Positions 45,600 through 55,842 of a stretch of DNA of 64,000 nucleotides are shown here, piece after piece (the first letter of the stretch is position 1; each line of letters begins with the position of its first letter). Both the position numbers and the translations under genes were made by a program. This DNA is from UBA685 sp049890115 (GTDB lineage: Bacteria > Pseudomonadota > Alphaproteobacteria > Puniceispirillales > Puniceispirillaceae), in the NCBI GenBank assembly GCA_049890115.1, contig JBMHCC010000007.1:5951-69950 (forward strand), given 5' to 3'. The notes under the pieces were generated by a model. The model ran no database searches and was not told the DNA's origin. It worked only from the letters and a program-made list of their open reading frames with translations.

Positions 45600-48088
45600 T
45601 GTCTGCCGTAACTTCGCCGCAATCACCATCTAAAATTGCCATTATGGTAAAGCGGTTTTTTGCATTATTGACATTGTTGATTGTGGGGCTGGCAGTCGCA
45701 CTGGTTGGGATATTATGGGTATTCTGGACCTATGGTCGAGATCTGCCTGATTATCGCCAATTAGCGCAATATGAGCCTGATGTTGTCACACGCATTTATG
45801 CTGGCAATGGTGCGTTACTCGAAGAATATGCCACACAAAAACGCTTATTTGTGCCAACCAAGGCAATCCCGCCAAAATTAATTCAGGCTTTTTTATCAGC
45901 AGAAGATAAAGGCTTTTATGACCATTTCGGTGTTGATGTGAAAGCATTGGCTAGAGCCATTGCAACCAATATCATCAATTATGGCAGTGGCAGGCGTCCC
46001 ATTGGCGCATCGACCATTACCCAGCAGATTGCAAAGAATTTCTTGTTGACCAATGAGGTCTCTTATGAACGCAAAATCAAAGAAGCTATTCTGGCGATTA
46101 GAATGGAACGCGCTTTTGATAAAGAGCAAATATTGGCACTCTATCTCAATGATATTTACCTTGGTTGGTCTAGCTATGGTGTCGCAGCAGCCTCATTGAA
46201 TTATTTTGATAAGGCACTTGATCAGCTTGAATTACATGAAATGGCCTATTTGGCAGCCTTGCCAAAAGCACCAAGCAATTATCACCCTTATCGAAAAACC
46301 AAGGCAGCCATTAATAGGCGAAACTGGGTATTACGCCAGATGGCAGAAAATGGCTTTATTTCATCAGATGCCGCCCAGGCCGCAATGAATGAGCCTCTGG
46401 CAGTTAAGCCATTAACTGGTTTTGATGAAGCATCTGCCCCTTATTTTACGGAAACTGTGCGTCGTCAGCTTGTTGATGAATTTGGCTCAGACAGGCTGTA
46501 TGGCGGCGGGTTATTTGTCCGCACGACCTTATCACCTGATTTGCAAGAAAAGGCGGAACGCGCTTTACGTGAGGGGCTTGAGGCATTGGATAAACGTCAA
46601 GGCTGGCGCGGTCCTCTGCACAAGCTGAGTGCAACAGATGATATCGAGGCACTGTTAGAACAATATACAGCGCAAATGCCGCGCAAACGCTATGCTGCCA
46701 TTGTGACAGAAGTCGAAGATAAGAGGGCTTTCATTTATGTAAAAGGCGGCTCAGCCTCAATCCCCTTTGAGCTAGCAGATTGGGCCTATCCGCCACGTGA
46801 TGAAAATGGCATTCGCCCGCCAAAAATTGCGTCTTTAAAAGAAGCGTTAAATGCCGGTGATATCATTATGGTGCAACCACCTGAAGAAGCTAAAGACAGG
46901 CTGCGTGGCTATCAGCCAAAAGATAATGAATATGCGCTTGGCCAGATACCAGCTGTGAATGGCGCGATTGTTGCCCTTGACCCGCATACAGGGCGTGTGC
47001 TGGCCATGAGTGGTGGATATGATTATCGCAATTCTGAATTTAACCGTGCCACGCAAGCAAAAAGACAGCCAGGCTCTGCCTTCAAACCCTTTGTCTATCT
47101 GGCAGCCTTGGATGATGGTTATTTACCAACCACCCGTATCCTAGATGCACCTTTGGTGGTTGATCAGGGGCAGGGCAAAAAGAAATGGAAGCCTGCAAAC
47201 TATACCAAGAAATTTTATGGCCCCTCTATCATGCGTGTTGGCATTGAACAATCACGAAATCTGATGACTGCCCGCCTTGCGATGGCACTTGGGATGGAAC
47301 ATGTTCAAGATTATGCCAAACGCTTTGGCATTGATGATAATATGCCGCCTTTATTATCAATGTCACTTGGGGCAGGTGAGACAGATTTACTAAGCCTGAC
47401 AGCGGCTTATGGCGTGATTGTCAATGGTGGTCATGCCATAGAGCCGTCACTGATTGACCGTATTCAGGACCGATTTGGTCAAACCATTTATCGGCATGAT
47501 AAAAGAGATTGCGCTGGTTGTAAGACAGATGGCGTTCTGCAGATTGATAAGATCCCACAATTACAAGATGATCGCGCACTCATCACAGACCCAGCATCTG
47601 CCTATCAGATGGTCTCTATGCTAGAAGGTGTGGTAAGCCGCGGAACAGGGCGCCGCATCAAAGATGATGCGCTGGTCATTGCTGGCAAAACAGGGACAAC
47701 TAATGATAACACTAATGCGTGGTTTATTGGCTTTTCGCCTGATTTGGTTGCTGGTGTTTATGTGGGATATGATACGCCGCGCCCGCTTGGCAAAAGCGAA
47801 ACAGGGTCAACGGCAGCTGTTCCCATTTTTGGACAATTTATCAAAGATGCGTTGCAAGATGCCCCTGTCATCCCATTTCGTCGCCCTGATGGGGTCAATA
47901 TTATTCCTGTTAATTCTGAAACAGGGTTACGCGCGGCATTATCTGATCCAAAAACAGTGCTAGAGACATTTAAACCTGGTCAGTTCCCACAATCATCTGG
48001 TGCTGGTGGTCTGGTTCTCGACGGTGGTCTTGTTGCTGGTGCCAAAGATGCAAAGGCTGTTGCACCATCTGCGCCTGCGCTGTATTAA
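45599..48088 (+). CDS. mrcA: Penicillin-binding protein 1A
   Basis: 829 aa class A bifunctional PBP. One TM helix (about 20-45, TLLIVGLAVALVGILWVFW), then the glycosyltransferase GT51 with EDKGFYDHFGVD and RRPIGASTITQQIAKNF, an OB-like insert, and the transpeptidase with PGSAFKP (SxxK), SRN and AGKTGTTNDN (KTG). Start overlaps the amidase stop as TAATG, so amidase-PBP1A are translationally coupled. prfB begins about 45 bases after the stop. Confidence 0.94.
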   Translation: MSAVTSPQSPSKIAIMVKRFFALLTLLIVGLAVALVGILWVFWTYGRDLPDYRQLAQYEPDVVTRIYAGNGALLEEYATQKRLFVPTKAIPPKLIQAFLSAEDKGFYDHFGVDVKALARAIATNIINYGSGRRPIGASTITQQIAKNFLLTNEVSYERKIKEAILAIRMERAFDKEQILALYLNDIYLGWSSYGVAAASLNYFDKALDQLELHEMAYLAALPKAPSNYHPYRKTKAAINRRNWVLRQMAENGFISSDAAQAAMNEPLAVKPLTGFDEASAPYFTETVRRQLVDEFGSDRLYGGGLFVRTTLSPDLQEKAERALREGLEALDKRQGWRGPLHKLSATDDIEALLEQYTAQMPRKRYAAIVTEVEDKRAFIYVKGGSASIPFELADWAYPPRDENGIRPPKIASLKEALNAGDIIMVQPPEEAKDRLRGYQPKDNEYALGQIPAVNGAIVALDPHTGRVLAMSGGYDYRNSEFNRATQAKRQPGSAFKPFVYLAALDDGYLPTTRILDAPLVVDQGQGKKKWKPANYTKKFYGPSIMRVGIEQSRNLMTARLAMALGMEHVQDYAKRFGIDDNMPPLLSMSLGAGETDLLSLTAAYGVIVNGGHAIEPSLIDRIQDRFGQTIYRHDKRDCAGCKTDGVLQIDKIPQLQDDRALITDPASAYQMVSMLEGVVSRGTGRRIKDDALVIAGKTGTTNDNTNAWFIGFSPDLVAGVYVGYDTPRPLGKSETGSTAAVPIFGQFIKDALQDAPVIPFRRPDGVNIIPVNSETGLRAALSDPKTVLETFKPGQFPQSSGAGGLVLDGGLVAGAKDAKAVAPSAPALY

Positions 48089-48131
48089 CGTTGCGACTAG
48101 TGATTATTTTGTGACAGGTAACAATCGTATC

Positions 48132-49241
48132 ATGCAAGCTGAAACACAACATGCCATCGATACAATCAAAGCAGCGTTAGGTTTATTGCGCACACATATT
48201 GATGTGGCTGCTGCCAATGCCAGATTAGCAGATTTGCTTGTCCAAATTAGCGCCTCTGATTTTTGGAATGACCAAGATAATGCTCAAAAAGTCATGCAGG
48301 AAAAAAACCATCTTGAAACCGCTCTGGCTGGATTGGCAGAAATTGAAGATGGACTGGCAGAACAGCTTGAAATGATCAGCCTTGGTGAAGAGGAAAATGA
48401 TAGCGATATTGTTGCCGAAGCTGAAGCTGAGATTGTAAAATTAGCTGAGCTGGCAGCGAAAAAACAGCTGGAAAGCCTGTTATCAGGCGAAGCTGACCGC
48501 AATAATTGTTTTTTGGAAATTCATCCAGGTGCTGGTGGTACCGAGGCACAGGATTGGGCAGCAATGCTGATGCGAATGTATTCACGTTGGGCAGAATCTC
48601 GCCAGTTCAAATTAGAGGTGATCGAAGAAGCCGCAGGTGATGAAGCAGGCATTAAATCTGTCACATTGCGTGTCAGTGGCATTAACGCTTATGGTTGGTT
48701 GAAAACAGAAGCTGGTGTTCACCGTCTTGTGCGTATTTCACCTTTTGATAGCTCAGCACGCCGCCATACCAGCTTTGCCTCTGTTTGGATTTACCCTGAA
48801 GTTGATGATAATATTGATATTGAAATCGTTGAATCAGACTTGCGCATTGATACGTATCGTGCCTCTGGTGCTGGTGGTCAGCATGTGAACACGACAGATT
48901 CTGCCATTCGTATCACGCATGTGCCGACTAATATTGTTGTGCAATGCCAATCAGACAGATCGCAGCATCGCAACAGAGCCACAGCATTAACAATGCTAAA
49001 AGCGCGTCTTTATGAGCTAGAATTGCAAAAACGCGAAGAAGCCGCCAATGATACGAATGCTGCGAAAACAGATATTGGCTGGGGCAATCAAATCAGATCT
49101 TATGTGCTTCATCCCTATCAGATGGTAAAAGATTTGCGCACCAATGTTGAAACTGGCAATACAGGGGCTGTGCTTGATGGTGATATTGATCCCTTTATCG
49201 AAGCAAGCCTGGCGGCACGTGTTGGCAGCAAATCAGCCTAG
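48132..49241 (+). CDS. prfB: Peptide chain release factor 2
   Basis: About 369 aa class I release factor for UGA/UAA. Seen: SPF at 203-205 (the RF2 tripeptide anticodon) and GGQ at 248-250 in YRASGAGGQHVN. Unlike E. coli prfB, the frame has no internal UGA or +1 frameshift signal. ATG 48132 gives MQAETQHAIDTIK; the frame is open upstream into mrcA but no better start is seen. Downstream it converges with DUF455 and overlaps it by 9 bases. Confidence 0.95.
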   Translation: MQAETQHAIDTIKAALGLLRTHIDVAAANARLADLLVQISASDFWNDQDNAQKVMQEKNHLETALAGLAEIEDGLAEQLEMISLGEEENDSDIVAEAEAEIVKLAELAAKKQLESLLSGEADRNNCFLEIHPGAGGTEAQDWAAMLMRMYSRWAESRQFKLEVIEEAAGDEAGIKSVTLRVSGINAYGWLKTEAGVHRLVRISPFDSSARRHTSFASVWIYPEVDDNIDIEIVESDLRIDTYRASGAGGQHVNTTDSAIRITHVPTNIVVQCQSDRSQHRNRATALTMLKARLYELELQKREEAANDTNAAKTDIGWGNQIRSYVLHPYQMVKDLRTNVETGNTGAVLDGDIDPFIEASLAARVGSKSA

Positions 49242-50051
49242 GCTGATAGAGCGGCTATTATCTGCTAGCGGCTTGTAAAAGGCAGCTGAAAAACGAGCAG
49301 CATTACGTGCTGATATATTAAAAGGTGGCTTTAACTGGCCATGAAAATAGCGTTTGACCAACCCTTGCCAGGTGCTGATGGGGTCAAGGCGTAACATACC
49401 ACATTGATAATCAAACCATTTTTTGCCAATTCCCACATGACCAACCTCATCATGCATGATGATTTCCAGAATTGCGGCTGATTGTGGGTCTTCGACTTCG
49501 TGAAATTTTGCCAATAGATGCGGCGTTACATCAAGCCCGCGCGCTTCTAATACCAAGGGTGCAATCGCCAATCTGCCAAGCAAATCATCTCTGGTGGAAT
49601 AGGCAGCTTGCCATAGGCCATCGTGAGCTGGCATTGCGCCATAAAAACTATCTAATTCATGCAATCTGTTATGGAGGAGCGTGAAATGGCGTGCTTCATC
49701 ATCAGCGACACTGAGCCATTCCTTGGTAAAATCAAGAGGCAGATGATGATGCTGATACCGGATTGCCATATCAAGTGCTAAATCAATTGCATTTAATTCA
49801 ATATGAGCAATCGCATGAAGCAGGGCAATGCGCCCTGAGGCTGCTTTTGTAATACGGCGTTTCGGCACATCTTTTGGTGCCATCAAAGCAGGTGCCTCTG
49901 GCCTGCCTGGCCGGTCAGGGACAATTTGCTGTGACACAACATCAAAGCTGCCATCGCAAAAGCCAGCATAAAGGGCGCGTGCCTTTTGTGCTTTTTCGAT
50001 TGGATCGCAGCTTGCCAGGGCATCAAGGATCCATTTAGCGGCATCTGCCAT
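49233..50051 (-). CDS. DUF455 family ferritin-like protein
   Basis: 272 aa predicted di-iron helical bundle protein. Metal-site signatures: HIELNAIDLA, DDEARHF, EARGLDV and HDEVGHVGIG, giving the E-x2-H pairs of a ferritin-like fold. Function not known, though family is widespread in proteobacteria. Neighbouring bcp lies 10 bases upstream on the same strand, which may join it to peroxide or redox stress, by inference. Confidence 0.8.
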   Translation of the reverse strand: MADAAKWILDALASCDPIEKAQKARALYAGFCDGSFDVVSQQIVPDRPGRPEAPALMAPKDVPKRRITKAASGRIALLHAIAHIELNAIDLALDMAIRYQHHHLPLDFTKEWLSVADDEARHFTLLHNRLHELDSFYGAMPAHDGLWQAAYSTRDDLLGRLAIAPLVLEARGLDVTPHLLAKFHEVEDPQSAAILEIIMHDEVGHVGIGKKWFDYQCGMLRLDPISTWQGLVKRYFHGQLKPPFNISARNAARFSAAFYKPLADNSRSISLG

Positions 50052-50060
50052 AATAAGCGA

Positions 50061-50522
50061 TTAGCCGCCTGACTGAATATGGCTTAACACATCTTCGGCA
50101 TGGCCTGGGACTTTTACCTTTGGCCAGACATGCAAGATAGTGCCATCAGGGCCGACCAAAAAGGTGGCGCGCTGAATGCCCATATAGCTGCGACCATACA
50201 TGGATTTTTCAACCCACACGCCGAATTGCTCGCAAATATCTGTTTCATGATCAGCACCAAGCAAACAAGTCAATTCATGTTTGGCACGGAATTTGCCTTG
50301 TTTTTGCGGGGTGTCTTTTGAGATGCCTATTACCACCGTATTGGCAGCCTCAAATTCTGCTGCTAATTCAGAAAAGGCGATAGCTTCTTTGGTGCAGCCT
50401 GATGTGTCAGCCTTTGGGAAAAAGAAAATGACAATATTCTTGCCACTATAATCAGAAGACGCAAAATGTCCCTCATCAGTTGGCAGGCTGATAGCTGGTA
50501 ATGTTTGTCCAATTTCTAACAT
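50061..50522 (-). CDS. bcp: Thioredoxin-dependent peroxiredoxin (BCP)
   Basis: 153 aa Prx that reduces peroxides. Peroxidatic Cys43 in ADTSGCTKEAIAF. The usual BCP resolving Cys five residues later is absent (Ile48 where many have Cys), so it would use another Cys (LTCLLG or DICEQFG) or an external thiol. SVK-like WVEKSMYGRSYMGIQRATFLVGPDG region is typical. In a small operon with DUF455. Confidence 0.9.
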   Translation of the reverse strand: MLEIGQTLPAISLPTDEGHFASSDYSGKNIVIFFFPKADTSGCTKEAIAFSELAAEFEAANTVVIGISKDTPQKQGKFRAKHELTCLLGADHETDICEQFGVWVEKSMYGRSYMGIQRATFLVGPDGTILHVWPKVKVPGHAEDVLSHIQSGG

Positions 50523-50777
50523 TGAGAACCTCTGTTTCTGTGCGAAATGGCATATTTAATATCTTCTTTAAATTAGGGCGATAAAGCTTATTTTGCAAGC
50601 AAGGCTAGCAGGACAAATTATCACATGCTATATGCTGATGGATTTAACTTTTTGTTGCCATTTTATTATGCATAATATGACAAAGATATTCGTGCCCTAG
50701 CATGATAAAATACGGGTCAGTTTTGGTATGATATCGCATTAGGCAAAACCCAAATCTGGTTGGTAAAAAAAGTAAGG

Positions 50778-53700
50778 ATGGCTCTTTTGTCAGACACTGA
50801 CAATATCACAGATGAAACAGCCGATATCTCACAAGAGAAGCGGGTAGAACGGTCGTTCCTATCAGGGCTGTTATTGGGTATGGCAAAATTTGTTATATTC
50901 CTCTCAGCGTTACTAGCGCTCATCATCGCTGCTGGCTCTATTGCCATTTATCAGGCAGGTGGTCTGAAACAAATTGCCCAGCAACAGCTATCTATTCCTG
51001 AAATTGGTCTTCAGACCATTATTGGTGATGTTGATTTTCATTTTGCTTTAACCCAATGGCGCATTGATGCCGAAATTACAGATATCATTGTCACAGCCGA
51101 AGAGCAGCAATTACATTTGCCGCAATTAACCTTGCGTGCCAGCCCGTCTTTGCTCATCAAAGGGCAACCATTAGAAGCCACATTATCTGGCTTGAGTATC
51201 GATCTTGTGCAGGCTGAAAATGAATTAAAACTAGCTGGAGAATGGGGACGCTGGCAGCGCTTTTTTGCTGAATCTGTTTCTGTGGATGGTGTCCAGTCTG
51301 GCGGTTTTATTTCATTTTTGGCGCAGCGCCAGCTTGCTTTGCAGGACATGATTATATCACTGCGCAAGCAAGATAGTGACGCCCAAATTGCTTTATCTGA
51401 TCTTGATGCTGTTTTTCAGTTTGATAATGCTGGTGGCATTCGCTTTTTTGGGGGCGCAAAGCTGTCATCAAGTGATAACGCAACAATGCATTATTCAGGT
51501 CAGATAAATATCCTGTCTGGTCTAACAGATATGGCTGTTGAGACTACCCAATTTGCGGTCGCTGATTTTGCCCCATTTTTACCAGACCAATTACAGATGC
51601 TGTCTGAACTTGGTCAGATTGATACAAAGATCAGCCTTGTTTTTGACCAAAGCCAGTTACAATCAGCCGCTGGTGTTATTCAAGCCAAGGATGGTAGTCT
51701 GCCTGTCTCATTGACATCTGGGCGAACAGCACCTTTCAAAGAGCTTGCTGGTGATATCAGCTATAGCAGGCCTGATGATTATCTTGTGATTGATGATGTT
51801 GCTTTATCCTTGCCTGATGGGCGCAAAATGCAATTTTCTGCTGATATAGCTGGGTTATCTCAACCTAATACGCTGTTTGACGGACAGCTTCTAATCGAAG
51901 AATTAGCGATAGATTCGCTATTGTCACAATGGCCTGAAGCCGCATTATCTGATGTCAGGTCCTATATGATTGAGAGCTTTTCAGGCGGGGAATTTGAGAC
52001 CTTAGCAGCGATTTTCAAAGGCCAGCTTAATAAAACGGCCAAAGAAGTGACATTATCTGAATTATCATTAAATGGTGAAATTGACGATGTCAGAGTGAAA
52101 ACAGGCTATGGTCAATATAAAGAGCTGGTTGGCACAGCCAAAGGACGCCTATCTCTTGATGTGGTCTCTGGCGGTCAACTGCAATCAGCACGTCTCAAGC
52201 TAGGTCTATCTGATGGTTATGTGATAACCGAAGCATCATCACAGCCAATCAAATTTGATAAGGCGGCTGGTGAGATTATCTTTCAGCCAGGCCAGCTTTT
52301 AGTACCTGATGTACAATTTCAATTTGCCAGTGGCAGTTCTTTATCAAGCACAATCAGCATGTCTTTGGACGAAAATGGCAATCCGACTGTTGCACAATTT
52401 TCGGTCACATCGCCGCAAATGCCGATTGAAGATATCAAAGCATTATGGCCACAAAACCTAGTCAAAAAAACAGCTGATTTTGTATCAGAGCGCCTGAGCG
52501 GTGGTATGGTGTCAGATTTTTCTCTTGCAATGACAGTTGGTTTTACAACGCACGAAACTGGTTTCAAACAAACAATCAATGCGCTGGAAACAAGGTTAGC
52601 ACTGTCAGATACCGATTTTCTATGGTTGCCAAGCAGGCCAGCTTTGCGCGGTGTATCTGGCGAGATAACATTGCGTGATAATGTCGTCGGCATTAATATC
52701 ACAGATGGGGCTGACCGTGACCTAGTCCTAGAATCTGCTGAAATATTTATCAATCCAGCGATACAACCTGCTGGCAAAAACAGGCTATTGACGATGCGTC
52801 TGACAGCTAATGCGCCAATGCCGCAAGTGACAGAATTGCTAGCAGATAAGACGATTAATCAGCTCGAAAGAGTGCCGTTTTCTTTGGCTGATGCCACAGG
52901 TAATGTGCGAAGCAGACTGCATTTAACAGCTGATCTAAAAACAGGCGAAAAGCCGAAATTTCAGCTAATCAGCGCAGATGCTACCATCACAGATGGCGCT
53001 TTTAGCAATGTCTTTCAGGGTTTTGATTTATCGCAAGCTGATTTGGTTGTGAATGTGATGCCATCACAATTAGAGGTAACTGGCTCTGGCTTGCTTGACA
53101 ATGTGCCTGGCGTTTTTTCGCTGAAAAATGATGATGATAATTTGCGCCTGACAGGCAATTTAACAGGCTCACCTTATCTTAGTGAGATGGCAGCTAATTT
53201 ATCTGGCCAAGAAATCACAGGCATTCTTGGCGGTCGTTTTACCATTGATGTTGAAAAACAAAGCCAGAAAACAAGGGCATTTGGTGCTGTGAATCTGAAA
53301 GAAGCAGGGGTCAATTTGCCATTGCTAAATTGGGCGAAGCTGCCAGGCGAAGCAGGTCAAGCCTCTGCTGCTTTTCATTTTGACAAGGGCAAGCTGATGG
53401 AGATTTCAGCCATCTCTATTGATGCAGGTGGTTTGCGCGCAACTGGCAATCTTGCTCTGAATCAAGATGGCTCATTGGCAGATGTTAGCCTTGATAATGT
53501 TAGCTGGCCTGGCAATCGGCTTGATACTATTTCTATCAGTCCACGCGGTGATGGGGTGCTTCATGTGGTTGGTGAAGGGGCATTGCTTGATTTGCGGTCA
53601 GTGCGCAAAGGCGAGGGTGTATCTGAAGGGCGGCATCTGTCATTTGATTTAACAGCAAACCGGATGCTCATCGAAGATAATGTCGACCTTTATGGGCAAA

Positions 53701-54527
53701 TGGTGGGCGAGGTCAGATCTGATGGTAATGGTGATGCCACATTACAAGGCGCGCTTATCATCAATAATAACGCCTTGTTGGAACAGGGAACGATTGAGGC
53801 CTATTTTGGTCCTGATGGTGAATATCTATCGGCCGTTGGGCTGATTGGTGGTGCCGAAGCACGTCTGGAGTTTAGCCCAAGTGAAAATGACGGGCCTTTG
53901 TTGATAATCACTTCACAAAATGCAGGGCGTGTGCTTGCAGGCCTTGGCATTACCGATACGATCCGCTCTGGGCGTCTTATCTTGATGAATGAATTTAAAG
54001 ATGGTGATTTTTCTGAATATGACACCACCATCAATTTAGAAGAATTTAATGTAATCGAAGCACCAGCCGCCGTGCGTGCATTTTCTGTGCTGGGATTGGC
54101 TGGTCTTTATTCATTAGTAGAAGGCGATGGCACACGCTTTACCAGAGGAGAGGCCTTTATCAACACGAAAGGTGATGATGTTGAAATTAAGCATATGCGG
54201 GCTAGTGGTGGTGCTGTTGGTGTGACGATGCTAGGGCGTTATAACCGCCAGACCAAACAAGTGGATGTCAGTGGCAATCTGGTTCCCGCTAATCAGTTTT
54301 CCAAGATTATTGGTGCTGTGCCTGTACTTGGTGAAATTTTATCTGGCATTGATAAATCAGGCGTTTTTTCAACACAATTTAATTTAAAAGGTCCTATTTC
54401 AGAGCCAGAGACAACGGTAAATGTGGCATCACTGGCACCTGGCCTAATCAGAGATATTTTCAGTCCGAATTGGCTTGGTCGTGAACGCGGGCGTATCTTG
54501 GGCGATGATGAGGATACGGGACAATAA
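50778..54527 (+). CDS. Very large AsmA-like/DUF3971 lipid-transport-type membrane protein
   Basis: About 1250 aa inner-membrane-anchored periplasmic protein of the AsmA/YhdP superfamily (DUF3971 and AsmA-like C-terminal domain). One TM helix near residues 35-60 (SGLLLGMAKFVIFLSALLALIIAAGSIAIY), then a very long beta-rich body and a C-terminal domain with LAGLYSLVEGDGTRFTRGEA and VTMLGRYNRQTKQVDVSGNLVPA. YhdP-type proteins form lipid-conducting grooves to the outer membrane. Start taken as ATG 50778, directly after AAGG; a TTG at 50787 has better spacing from that site and an upstream opening at 50760 exists. Converges with tyrS. Confidence 0.8.
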   Translation: MALLSDTDNITDETADISQEKRVERSFLSGLLLGMAKFVIFLSALLALIIAAGSIAIYQAGGLKQIAQQQLSIPEIGLQTIIGDVDFHFALTQWRIDAEITDIIVTAEEQQLHLPQLTLRASPSLLIKGQPLEATLSGLSIDLVQAENELKLAGEWGRWQRFFAESVSVDGVQSGGFISFLAQRQLALQDMIISLRKQDSDAQIALSDLDAVFQFDNAGGIRFFGGAKLSSSDNATMHYSGQINILSGLTDMAVETTQFAVADFAPFLPDQLQMLSELGQIDTKISLVFDQSQLQSAAGVIQAKDGSLPVSLTSGRTAPFKELAGDISYSRPDDYLVIDDVALSLPDGRKMQFSADIAGLSQPNTLFDGQLLIEELAIDSLLSQWPEAALSDVRSYMIESFSGGEFETLAAIFKGQLNKTAKEVTLSELSLNGEIDDVRVKTGYGQYKELVGTAKGRLSLDVVSGGQLQSARLKLGLSDGYVITEASSQPIKFDKAAGEIIFQPGQLLVPDVQFQFASGSSLSSTISMSLDENGNPTVAQFSVTSPQMPIEDIKALWPQNLVKKTADFVSERLSGGMVSDFSLAMTVGFTTHETGFKQTINALETRLALSDTDFLWLPSRPALRGVSGEITLRDNVVGINITDGADRDLVLESAEIFINPAIQPAGKNRLLTMRLTANAPMPQVTELLADKTINQLERVPFSLADATGNVRSRLHLTADLKTGEKPKFQLISADATITDGAFSNVFQGFDLSQADLVVNVMPSQLEVTGSGLLDNVPGVFSLKNDDDNLRLTGNLTGSPYLSEMAANLSGQEITGILGGRFTIDVEKQSQKTRAFGAVNLKEAGVNLPLLNWAKLPGEAGQASAAFHFDKGKLMEISAISIDAGGLRATGNLALNQDGSLADVSLDNVSWPGNRLDTISISPRGDGVLHVVGEGALLDLRSVRKGEGVSEGRHLSFDLTANRMLIEDNVDLYGQMVGEVRSDGNGDATLQGALIINNNALLEQGTIEAYFGPDGEYLSAVGLIGGAEARLEFSPSENDGPLLIITSQNAGRVLAGLGITDTIRSGRLILMNEFKDGDFSEYDTTINLEEFNVIEAPAAVRAFSVLGLAGLYSLVEGDGTRFTRGEAFINTKGDDVEIKHMRASGGAVGVTMLGRYNRQTKQVDVSGNLVPANQFSKIIGAVPVLGEILSGIDKSGVFSTQFNLKGPISEPETTVNVASLAPGLIRDIFSPNWLGRERGRILGDDEDTGQ

Positions 54528-54539
54528 TCTTTGTATCAC

Positions 54540-55784
54540 CTAGTCTGATAATACCAAAAGCGCGTGGCGTTTTTTGCCAGATGATAGCTGAAGGCGCCCT
54601 TCATCACCAAAATCAGAAAGGGCAATGACAGCTTCATCAGAGGAAATGGACGCACCATTTAACCGTGCGCCGCCGCCTTTGATAAGGCGTCTGACTTCCC
54701 CTTTTGATGAGGCGAGCCCTGATGTGATAAAGGCATCAAGGATAGATAGCCCATCTGCTTCGCCTGCTGACAGGCTAACTTGTGGTAAGCCATCTGCCAT
54801 CTGGCCTGCTGCAAAGGTTTGACGTGCGGTCTCGGCTGCTTGATTGGCAGCATCATCACCATGACACAGCTTTGTGACTTCATTTGCCAGAATGATTTTG
54901 GCATCATTAATCTCTGCCCCTTGCAAAGCTTCAAGACGGGCAATTTCATCAAGTGGCAATTCGGTAAATAGACGAAGAAAACGCCCCACATCGGCATCTT
55001 CTGTATTGCGCCAGAACTGCCAGAAATCAAAAGATGATAATCTTTCCTCATTCAACCAAATAGCACCGCCAGCTGTTTTACCCATTTTGGCACCAGATGC
55101 TGTTGTGATTAGAGGTGAGGTAACGCCGAATATTTCTTGCGCATCGACACGGCGTGTTAAATCAATGCCTGTAACAATATTGCCCCACTGGTCAGAGCCA
55201 CCCATCTGCAGATCACAGCCATAACGCCTGCGTAATTCCAAGAAATCATAGGCTTGCAAAATGGCGTAATTAAATTCTAGGAAAGACAGATTCTGTTCAC
55301 GATCAAGACGCAGCTTGACAGATTCCATACCCATCATGCGGTTAATTGAAAAATGTGAACCAAAATCACGTAAAAACTTAATGTAAGACAGCTCATCAAG
55401 CCAATCAGCATTATCAACCATAATCGCATCTGTCGGCTTGTCGCCGAAATTCAGATATTTTTCAAAGATAGATTTAATGCCTAATTTATTGGCTTCAATA
55501 TCAGCATCAGATAACAGAGGGCGTGCTTCATCCTTGCCAGATGGGTCGCCCACTTTGGTGGTGCCGCCGCCCATAACCACGATGGGTTTATGACCTGTTT
55601 TTTGCAAAAGGCGCAGCATCATAATCTGCACCAATGAGCCCACATGCAACGAATTGGCAGTGCAATCAAAGCCGATATAGCCAGAGATAAGCTGTTCTGC
55701 TGCCCGTTCATCAAGGCCGTCCAGATTGGTTGCTTGATGGATATAACCACGCTCACTTAAGAGGGAAAGAAATTCAGATTTCAT
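54540..55784 (-). CDS. tyrS: Tyrosyl-tRNA synthetase
   Basis: About 414 aa class I aaRS. HIGH-type HVGS at 47-50 in CTANSLHVGSLVQ, KMSKS-type KMGKT in GAKMGKTAGG, tyrosine-binding DQWGNI segment and a C-terminal S4 domain (EVRRLIKGGGARLNG). ATG 55784 (MKSEFLSLLSERGYIHQ) fits the family start; an in-frame GTG at 55796 adds four residues. Unlinked to other genes, convergent with the AsmA-like gene. Confidence 0.95.
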   Translation of the reverse strand: MKSEFLSLLSERGYIHQATNLDGLDERAAEQLISGYIGFDCTANSLHVGSLVQIMMLRLLQKTGHKPIVVMGGGTTKVGDPSGKDEARPLLSDADIEANKLGIKSIFEKYLNFGDKPTDAIMVDNADWLDELSYIKFLRDFGSHFSINRMMGMESVKLRLDREQNLSFLEFNYAILQAYDFLELRRRYGCDLQMGGSDQWGNIVTGIDLTRRVDAQEIFGVTSPLITTASGAKMGKTAGGAIWLNEERLSSFDFWQFWRNTEDADVGRFLRLFTELPLDEIARLEALQGAEINDAKIILANEVTKLCHGDDAANQAAETARQTFAAGQMADGLPQVSLSAGEADGLSILDAFITSGLASSKGEVRRLIKGGGARLNGASISSDEAVIALSDFGDEGRLQLSSGKKRHALLVLSD

Positions 55785-55842
55785 GTTTGACTGCACTTAT
55801 CTCATTAACTGATTGCACCATAAATATAGGGTGCATTATGTG

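Noticed and set aside
48132..49241. Programmed +1 frameshift in prfB
   Set aside because: The frame is continuous through the RF2 N-terminus with no UGA at the usual place, so no frameshift is needed.
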